DNA of 13,100 nucleotides. Source: Propionibacteriaceae bacterium (GTDB lineage: Bacteria; Actinomycetota; Actinomycetes; Propionibacteriales; Propionibacteriaceae). Position 1 is the stretch's first letter; every line of letters begins with the position of its first letter. The translations under genes and the position numbers were made by a program. Shown in pieces: positions 6,606-13,100 of this stretch. Below the pieces are notes generated by a model. That model was not told the origin of the DNA and did no database searches. It saw only the letters and a list, made by a program, of their open reading frames with translations. The stretch spans positions 1 to 13,100 of the forward strand of contig JAIRXX010000003.1 of the NCBI GenBank assembly GCA_031268065.1. The letters run 5' to 3'.

Positions 6606-9600
6606 TCACTTCACTTTGCCGGAGGCTTTGACCGGACTGTAGGCAGAGTAGTACTTGGTCTTCGAGACTGTCTTGTAGACCCGAACACGGAATTCGTATG
6701 CTTTGCCCTTCTTCAACTTGGTGATGGTGACGCTGCCCTTGCTGGCGCCCTTGACGGTCTTGGTCTTCCAAGTGTCTGTGCCCTTCACCCGGTACTGGAC
6801 GCTGTAGCCAGTGACCTTCTGGGTCTTGGAGGCCTTCGACCAGGTAACCTTTACCTTCTTCTTGCCAACGGAGGCTTTGGACACCTTGTTAGCCTTCGGA
6901 ACGATCTTGAACGACACATTCACCTGATCGCGGTAATCACCGATACCGGTGATCTTCACCGAACCTTTGCCAATATTCTTATTGGCGCCGACAGAATCAA
7001 TCCGGTAATCCGTGTCCAAGACCAACGGCACGCCGTTCGCCTCAACCTCGAATCCAGCAGATAGCTTCTTACCGGTCCACGCCCGGTCAGCGATCGTCAC
7101 AGCAACCGCTGTCAGCGAGGTATTCGCGGACAGGCCGGCCACGGCGTCGGTGATCGCCTGCAGCGCCGCGTCGATCTGCGCCTGAGTGGCACTCGGATCG
7201 GCAAGCAGGGCTTGGGCGTCGGCAATCGCGTTGTCCAACCCGGCCACGGACACTGGCGTGTACTGGCTGGTGTCGAGGCCGTCGCGGACCGCCACCGCGT
7301 CAGCAACGCTGGCCTGCAACTCAGCCTTGTTCACCACCTTGATCGTCGCCGTGTGGGTGTAGGCGCGATTGCCGCCAGTGACGTTGGTGTAGGCGGTAAC
7401 CCGGACTACACCAGGACGCTGCGCGGTAAGCACTCCGTCAGGGGTAACTGTCGCACCAGCCGTGTTCTCCTCGGCAAGCGCCACGCGGAACTTGATCGGA
7501 TCGGCGGCGGGGGCGTCATCTGCCTGGAACAAGGTCGCTACCAACTGAGCGCCGTCATCCGACAACTCGGCTTCCTGATCAGCGAAGCCCACCAAGGTGG
7601 CGAACAGCGTCTCACTCGGATTCGCAGCTGGAGCGTCAGAGCCAGTCACATGATTGGCGGCAACGGTGCCAGTGTGAACCACAACCGGGAAGTTGGTCGT
7701 CTTGGAGGTGTCATCCGCAGTCACCTTGGCCGTGATCAGCGCCACGCCCGCGGAGACCGGGGAAACTGCCCCAAAGCTATCGACAACAGCCACTGCGGGA
7801 TCAGAAGAGGTGTATTCGACCTCTACCTTGCTCAGATCGTAGAACGACTGATCCAGCCGGGTTGCTGACAGATTGGCATGGATGACGTTGCCGGGAACCT
7901 CGGTGTTGAGGATCACGCCGTCTGGGATCGCGGTGACGATATCAATACCGGCAGCCAGCGAACCAGAAAGTGTGATGTCTGCCGACAGCGCGTTGGACAG
8001 ATCGGAATTCGGCCCGAGGTAGAGCTTCCACTCGCCCAGATCGAAGGTCTTGTGATCGGCTTGCGAATCCCAGAACCAAAGATCGGCGGCCTTCAACTCA
8101 ATGGTGACGTCCTTGGACTTGCCAGCCGCGAGTTCGATCTTCTCGAATCCCTTGAGCTGCTTGTCCGGACGCAGGGCTTTGCCAGCTTTCGGGCCGACAG
8201 CATAGAGCTGCACGACTTCCTGGCCCTTGACCTTGGACACATTCTTCACATTGACAGTCGCCTTGACGCTGCCGTTCACATCGACATCGGAGGAGTCCAG
8301 CCGCAAATCTGAATACGCGAACTTCGCGTAGCTCAAACCATGACCGAACGGATAGCTGATGTCGCCAGTGAAGTACTGGTACGTGCGCCCGTTGTGGTCA
8401 TAATCCGGAGTCATCTGATAATCCGGGGTGTCCGGCAATTCCCGAATGTCGGTGTACCAGGTGAATGGCAGCCGACCGGAGGGATTCACCTCGCCCCAGA
8501 GCACGTCGGTGATGTTGCGCGACTGCGCTTGGCCGTTGTAGGTGGTCCATGCGATAGCGGCGACCTTGTCTTTGAAAGGCTCCACATTCACTTGAGACAC
8601 CGTGGACAACCAGGCGATGGTATTCGGATTCAATTCGGCTGCTGCCTTGATCACCTTGTCCTGGCTCCGGGGCAGGTCCAGGTTGGAGCGGTCCTCATCC
8701 TCGGAGGAGTCTGAGGCGGCAGAAGTGCCAGCTCCGCAACTCGCGCCCGGATCGTCCGGGTTGGTGGCGCAGAGCGACTGCAACGCGGTGGTCCCGGCGT
8801 AGCCGATAACAACGTCGGCTCCACTGATGGAGGCTTTCTCAGCATCGGTGAAACCGTCGAAACCGAAGTTGGAGCTGTACTCGAAGTAAAGCTTCGTCTT
8901 GGTCCCAGCGAGGCGGTTGGCAACGTAGCCATTTTGCGACTCCTGCAACTGCACGCTCCGAGCCAGCACGGATGCCGACTGGTTGGCTGCGATGTTGCCT
9001 GAGGTGCAATACTTGCCAGCGGAGGCAGAATCGACGGTGCCGATCTTCTTCCCGGTGAAACGCTCGCCAACCCTGACGTCGAATTCGCCAGTCCATCCGG
9101 CGACTGCGAAGCAGGTTTCGTCGGCAACCGCGTCATAGGTGCGGCCTGCGGCGTTGTTTGCGAAGGTCTGCTCCACGGTGATCTGCGCGGTGCCAGCGGG
9201 GATAGTCACGTCAGTGGCGAAATATCCTCCCCAAGCGCCGGAGTTGGTCAGCGAAGCGGTTGCCGAGGTGAGCGGACCCCAAGGCTGAGACCCTCTCCAT
9301 CCGTCTATCTGGCCGGACTTGTACAGATCGAAGGGGCTGATTCTGCCCAATTCGGTCCCGTCAGAGGCGAGGAAACGCACGGCGGCGGGGGAACCAGACA
9401 GCGAACGGCCGAGGTTGGGCTTCTTCCAACCCCACTTGCCGGTCATGTCGAACCCTGGAATCCACTGGTAATTGGCATCAGTCAGGCTGTCAACCGATAC
9501 CCGAAGCTGGCCAGCCACATATTCTTTGACCGCGCGGGCCGCGCTCAAGTTGTACTCGAACGAAGTCTGCGGGGAATAGTCGCCATGCACTGCCATCTGG

Positions 9601-11128
9601 GCCATGTGGCCCACGACGACAACCTTGGTGTTCGCATTCGGCTTTGCCAGCGGCAGGATGCCGTCATTCTTCAGCAACACTGTGCCAGCGGCGGCGGCCT
9701 TCTCAGCGAGCGCCCTGCTGCTGGCGGTGTCCACAGCGTTGGCCATCGTGAGATCGCCCCACGGAGTGGCACCGTACAGCGGCGAGTGGGTGCCAGATGC
9801 GGGAGCGGCATTGTCGCGTCCGCCGTTGTCGAATTCACCAAATTGCATACGCACGGTGAAAGCCCGGACCAGGGAGGCGTCCAGATCGGCCTCGCTGATA
9901 TAGCCATTGGCCGCGCTCACTTGCAGGCCAGCGGCGCCAGTCGGGCGGTTCGCCGTGGAGGTCAATCCGGCGGGATTCGTATTGAAGGTGTAATCAGTGT
10001 CCATGCAGTCCAGATCAGTGCCGGCCTTCAAGGTGTAGGCGATGCCGGAGGGCTGATCCCAAGAGGGCTGGCCATTGTAAACATTGCCCAACGCCTCGAC
10101 GTCGGAGGGCACCCAGTCCTGGGCGGCGATCATCCGGGGATCCCAAGAGTCGCGGATGGCGTCGCAGTCAGAGGTGACCACGCCGTCGAAGCCCCAAGTG
10201 CGCTTCAAGGCGTCCTGCAGGATCGGGAAGTTGGCGGACATCGGGAGCCGGTCGCCACCGTCGATGGAGACGTGGTTGTAGGCGGTCATGATCGACTTCG
10301 CACCCACCTCGGGGCTGACGAGCTTGGCGAAAGCGGGAGTGTAATACTCGCGCAATTCGGCTGCGGTCAAATCAGCGGTGCCAGTGTGCCGCACATTCTC
10401 GGCGTTGTTGGCCAAGAAATGCTTGGGAGTGGCGACAGCCTTGAGATAGGCGTTCTCATCGGCAGACTTGGAATCGTTGTCGGATTCGTTGCCTCCCTGC
10501 AGCCCAAGGGTGAACTGCGACCCGATCTCACCAGTCAGATAGGGGTCTTCGCCGTAGGTCTCCTCGGCGCGGCCCCATCTGGGATCGCGGTGCATGTTGA
10601 TCGTCGGCGACCAATACGTCAAGCCCTTGTTGTGGGCTGCCACATTGGTGTTGTAGTAATTCGTGAAAGCCCGTGCCTCATTGGAGACGACGGTCTCAGC
10701 CGCCAAGACCAGATTGCGATCCCAGGAAGCGGCCAAGCCAAGGCCGGTGGGGAAATCTGTGGCCTTGCCGCCGGCATTCACTGTCCCGCCAGAACGGGCG
10801 ATGCCGTGCAGCGCCTCGTTCCACCAGTCGTAGGCCGGGACGCCCAGCCTCGGAATGGCAGGCGCCAAACCGGTCGCTACGTTGGTGGCGCCATTCGTCT
10901 GAGTCTGTGCCCGCAACTGCTGCTGCTTCTCCTGGAACGTCATCCGGGAAACAAGATCAGCCGCCCGGACGTTGAATGGCAGGGACTTGTCAAGGTAAGG
11001 GAGGGGCGAATCAGCATTTGCCTGGGTAGGTACGCTGAGTGCGAGGATGCTAGAAGCCAACAAGCCAGTCGTTAACAAACCAGCTAGTAAACTTCGATAC
11101 CCCCCCCCGTGCCTCTGGATGTTCTCAT
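6606..11128 (-). CDS. Secreted multidomain GH3 beta-xylosidase/beta-glucosidase, start frameshifted by a G9 run
   Basis: A family 3 glycoside hydrolase that should release sugars from the non-reducing ends of plant or similar glycans outside the cell. The open frame itself reaches to a TTG at 11204, but the only ATG with a good site (11128) is one base out of frame because of a G9 run; with ten Gs the protein is 1,507 residues. In that numbering: signal peptide 1-39 (cut after ANA); GH3 N-domain about 45-370 with YDWWNEALHG, RDPRWGRAEETYGEDP, KHF and nucleophile Asp321 in TSDCD; GH3 C-domain from about 465, interrupted by a region at about 560-740 that I cannot assign; acid/base candidates Glu810 or Glu812 in SSEDEDRSNLDLP; FnIII-like domain to about 1054; Ig-like (Big2-type) modules about 1055-1269; three-helix FIVAR-like module about 1270-1337; Ig-like module 1338-1415; very Lys-rich FnIII 1416-1507. 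There is no LPXTG anchor. YDWWNEALHG favours the xylosidase-like branch; exact substrate unknown. Confidence 0.9.
11084..11128 (-). other. Short out-of-frame leader ORF as written (G9 state)
   Basis: Read literally, the well-positioned ATG at 11128 encodes 14 codons (MRTSRGTGGGIEVY) and ends at TAG 11086-11084. The first ten residues are the same as the N-terminus expected for the secreted enzyme; the frames part at the G run. This is the product made if the G9 count is correct and no slippage occurs. Confidence 0.6.
11100..11108 (-). repeat. Nine-G homopolymer six codons into the hydrolase gene
   Basis: Nine consecutive C on the plus strand (G on the coding strand) lie between ATG 11128 and the hydrophobic core of the signal peptide. 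G9 puts the ATG out of frame with the enzyme and G10 puts it in frame. Runs of this length and position are typical sites of slipped-strand mispairing, and equally of sequencing error. Confidence 0.9.
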
Positions 11129-11134
11129 GGGTTT

Positions 11135-11139
11135 CTCCT
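11135..11139 (-). promoter_or_regulatory. Ribosome binding site for ATG 11128 of the hydrolase
   Basis: AGGAG on the minus strand lies 6 bases before ATG 11128, ideal spacing. None of the in-frame start codons further upstream (TTG 11204, GTG 11183, GTG 11165) has a comparable site. This is the main reason for thinking 11128 is the true start despite the frame problem. Confidence 0.8.
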
Positions 11140-11239
11140 ATGTAAAGTTGTTCCCCGGTCAGCACCTTTGCCGCCGAGAGCACAAAGCCCTGAGGTATAG
11201 ACAAGTAAAGACAGCCGCCGCTGACTGCCTATACCAATC

Positions 11240-11276
11240 CTGAGAATCCTCAGCACTGAGCACTGTTTTGGATTCT
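11240..11276. promoter_or_regulatory. Cluster of dyads upstream of the hydrolase, possible operator
   Basis: CTGAG-AATC-CTCAG forms a perfect dyad at 11240-11253. AGAATCC (11243-11249) also pairs with GGATTCT (11270-11276), and the stretch between carries two copies of GCACTG. This lies 110-150 bases before ATG 11128, a sensible position for a regulator. No regulator can be assigned and no convincing -35/-10 pair was found. Confidence 0.3.
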
Positions 11277-11386
11277 ACCCTCAGGAAACCGTTATGAGAA
11301 CCATCTCAGCAAAAATGATCCCCCACTCTTTGCGCCCACGCAGACCAGCTCGGCCAAGGCCGAAATGGTGGCGCCGCTGGGCTGGC

Positions 11387-12823
11387 TCAGTCGCGCTTGT
11401 TCAGATAGTTGAGCAATTCCGAACGCTTGTGGATGCCCATTTTGTCGTAGATGTGCTGGATGTGGGTATTCACCGTGTGCGGGGAGATGAACAGCTTCTC
11501 CGCCACGGCAGAGGCAGTGTAGCCCCGAGCCAGCGCGGAAACGATCTCACGTTCGCGCTCCGACAGCTTGAATTCGGCGGCGGCTTGGGCAACTTGGGCG
11601 TCCAGCTCGGAAATGCTCTGCGGGCTGCGGACCAGCTCGCTGATGTTGTATTCCTGGCGCACCAGGGGGATGAGCAACCCGGTGAGGATGGCGATGAAAG
11701 CCAGCATCGTCGGCACTGTCCAAACTTCGGCCAGCCAGGGGACGTGCTCGTAGACCAGCGCCAAGCCGTTACCGAGGCAGATGCCCAGCCGGATGGCGCC
11801 ACCGCTCAGCCCAAAGGCGACGACTGGGGCCACGTAGCCGCGCAGGGTGAGACCTCCCATGTACATGGTGAGCAAAATCTCCAGCACCGAGGAGATCGCC
11901 AGCGCCAGCAGAAATGCGGAGAAGCCGGTGGCGAAGCTGAACAGGAATAGTCCACAGGCGATGACCTCGCAGAACAACAGCCAGGGGAAGGTCCGGAAGA
12001 TGGTGTAACGGGTGGAGTGCAGCAATTGCAAACCGGCGATCACCAGGATGAAAAGGGCGCCGATGGCCACCCCGATGGTGAAGCTCCGGTCTATCACCGC
12101 GACGGCCTCCCAAGGCACGATGGCGACGGTGAAGTAGCTGACGAACGATGCCACGAAGGAGATGACGCAGACCGTTAGGATCGGGAGCCTGCCCAACCGG
12201 GCGGCCTGCCTCGGCAACAAGCGCGGATAGCGCTGGCCGGAAGCGCCCTTGGCGCTGACATGGAGCAAGAGGCCGGAAAACAGGGGCAGCAGCGAGGTGA
12301 ACAGCGGCGAGAACACTCCCGGCAGCACCGAGGCGAGCAGCAGGGAAGCGAGCAGGAAACCGGCGTAGGTGGGGGCTATCCGGCGAATGGTGAATTTGGC
12401 CCGCTGGGCGGCATAGCGCTCACCCCAGAGCAGCCAGAGCAATCCGGCGGAAATCCCGATGACGGCGCTCAACAGATAGGCACCGGCCGGATTCGGATCG
12501 TTGACGGCGAAGAGGGTGAACACCCCGGTACCGGCTGAACCGGCGAGGGTGGCGATCCAGATGATCGCCGGACGCGGTGTCAGATGCCGCTTCCCGCCTA
12601 GGCCAAGCGCCAGCGAGAAATGCGTCAGCGCGGCCAGCGCCAATGCGATGAGCCAGGAGAAGGTGATCCGGTCGTCCAGGATGAACAATTCCAGGTAGCT
12701 GTTCGGGACGAACCACAGGCAGTAGTGCCAGGCCAGCAGCAGCGTCAACCCGAGGTATTTCAACGCCGAACCCCCGACTATCCGCCGCAGCGGCCCCGGC
12801 CCAGCCTGGTTGCCTGAATCCAC
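11387..12823 (-). CDS. Membrane-embedded LuxR-family transcriptional regulator, about 12 helices
   Basis: A 478-residue protein with hydrophobic segments near 22-40, 55-75, 85-107, 112-133, 152-170, 172-190, 213-234, 246-268, 278-300, 303-322, 330-352 and 368-388, then a cytoplasmic linker and a C-terminal LuxR-type helix-turn-helix at 417-478 (LSEREREIVSALARG, AEKLFISPHTVNTHI, IYDKMGIHKRSELL). The membrane part probably senses a ligand or membrane state and the tail binds DNA; such fusions are strongly expanded in Coriobacteriia. There is no receiver domain. The start is taken as GTG 12823, preceded by GGGGGAG (12827-12833), because the open frame further up (to 13009) overlaps fixX in another frame. 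TTG 12763 is a possible alternative. It lies 83 bases after fixX and about 260 bases before the hydrolase, all on one strand, so it may control either neighbour. Confidence 0.88.
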   Translation of the reverse strand: MDSGNQAGPGPLRRIVGGSALKYLGLTLLLAWHYCLWFVPNSYLELFILDDRITFSWLIALALAALTHFSLALGLGGKRHLTPRPAIIWIATLAGSAGTGVFTLFAVNDPNPAGAYLLSAVIGISAGLLWLLWGERYAAQRAKFTIRRIAPTYAGFLLASLLLASVLPGVFSPLFTSLLPLFSGLLLHVSAKGASGQRYPRLLPRQAARLGRLPILTVCVISFVASFVSYFTVAIVPWEAVAVIDRSFTIGVAIGALFILVIAGLQLLHSTRYTIFRTFPWLLFCEVIACGLFLFSFATGFSAFLLALAISSVLEILLTMYMGGLTLRGYVAPVVAFGLSGGAIRLGICLGNGLALVYEHVPWLAEVWTVPTMLAFIAILTGLLIPLVRQEYNISELVRSPQSISELDAQVAQAAAEFKLSEREREIVSALARGYTASAVAEKLFISPHTVNTHIQHIYDKMGIHKRSELLNYLNKRD

Positions 12824-12838
12824 TAACTCCCCCGCTCT

Positions 12839-12858
12839 CTCAGCCCGCCTGGGCCGAG
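12839..12858 (-). terminator. Hairpin between fixX and the LuxR-type gene
   Basis: Minus-strand RNA can form CUCGGCCC-AGGC-GGGCUGAG, eight pairs including one G-U that exists only in this orientation. There is no U-run after it, so it may be a weak terminator or a processing or attenuation element rather than a full stop. It lies just upstream of the proposed GTG start and its ribosome binding site. Confidence 0.35.
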
Positions 12859-12906
12859 CGCCAAAACGGACCGGGAAACTCCCCGATGCCCAGATGGGAA
12901 GGAACG

Positions 12907-13100
12907 CTACCCATAGCGATACTCGACTCCCATCGTCGGCCCCGGATTGCCCCACTTGGCGATGATCGTCCCTCCCGCCGCCACGCGGCAAGTCCCACAT
13001 TCCAGGCAACCAGCGTAATCGAAAGACTGGTTGCCCTGGGAGTCAATTTTGTAGAGCGCTGCCGGGCACACCCGGACCAGCTTCAGAAATTCTTCGCGGT
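12907..13100 (-). CDS. fixX: FixX ferredoxin-like protein (5' end outside window)
   Basis: The last 64 residues of a FixX-type ferredoxin. Visible are VRVCPAALY, then FDYAGCLECGTCR, then the tail GVEYRYG before TAG. The four Cys (one in CPA, three in CLECGTC) are the iron-sulfur ligands of the family, and there is no further Cys after them, as in enterobacterial FixX. FixX works with the flavoprotein FixC and the electron-transfer flavoprotein FixAB, either to move electrons to low-potential acceptors by bifurcation or to serve an acyl-CoA or carnitine-type reductase. fixC, and often fixAB, would be expected directly upstream, beyond base 13100. Family identity is firm; the electron partner is not visible. 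Confidence 0.93.
   Translation of the reverse strand, partial: REEFLKLVRVCPAALYKIDSQGNQSFDYAGCLECGTCRVAAGGTIIAKWGNPGPTMGVEYRYG

Noticed and set aside
9585..11075. Plus-strand open frame of nearly 500 codons opposite the hydrolase
   Set aside because: It is opposite the GH3 catalytic domain, has no identifiable motif, and follows from codon bias on the coding strand. The same applies to the other plus-strand frames between 6555 and 8802.
11295..11308. TGAGA-ACCA-TCTCA hairpin as terminator of the LuxR-type gene
   Set aside because: Only five base pairs and no T-run after it on the minus strand; too weak to call.
12824..13009. N-terminal extension of the LuxR-type regulator
   Set aside because: It overlaps the conserved end of fixX in another frame on the same strand; the extension is not hydrophobic or conserved-looking.
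1..13100. CRISPR array, riboswitch or complete insertion sequence
   Set aside because: No regularly spaced repeats, no transposase and no recognisable riboswitch aptamer were seen on either strand.

Overview
The window is high-GC DNA from what looks like an anaerobic or facultatively anaerobic member of the Actinomycetota. Four things suggest this: strong GC-rich codon use, a probable leaderless TAnnnT promoter, a HipB-like regulator of the kind seen in actinobacteria, and a LuxR-type regulator with about twelve membrane segments, an architecture I associate with Coriobacteriia such as Eggerthella and Slackia. The [NiFe]-hydrogenase maturation genes and a FixX ferredoxin point to anaerobic redox metabolism. 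The lineage is an inference; no marker gene settles it.

Left part (1-4589, plus strand): a compact hypF-hypE-hypC-hypD operon. hypF lacks its 5' end at the window edge. These four proteins make the Fe(CN)2CO group of [NiFe]-hydrogenases. HypF and HypE turn carbamoyl phosphate into a cyanide ligand on the C-terminal Cys of HypE, and the HypC-HypD complex holds the iron. The nickel-insertion genes hypA and hypB and the hydrogenase itself are not in the window.

Middle (4590-6600): a gene-poor strip holding a 74-bp inverted-repeat structure, a tRNA-Arg(CCT), an uncharacterised six-helix membrane protein (minus strand), and a lone HipB-like DNA-binding protein (plus strand). The toxin gene expected after it is missing apart from a possible few start codons.

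Right part (6606-13100, all minus strand, so read right to left): the end of fixX, then a membrane-bound LuxR-type regulator, then a very large secreted family 3 glycoside hydrolase (beta-xylosidase/beta-glucosidase type) of about 1,507 residues. The hydrolase carries Ig-like, three-helix and fibronectin III modules at its C-terminus. A 14-bp-stem terminator separates it from the convergent hipB-like gene.

The most notable observation is at the start of the hydrolase. Its only ATG with a good ribosome binding site is followed six codons later by a run of nine G. As written, this ATG runs into a stop after 14 codons. One extra G would join it exactly to a textbook signal peptide and the whole enzyme. 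This is the layout of a phase-variable contingency gene, although a homopolymer sequencing error would look the same. The LuxR gene immediately upstream is a candidate regulator of the enzyme.
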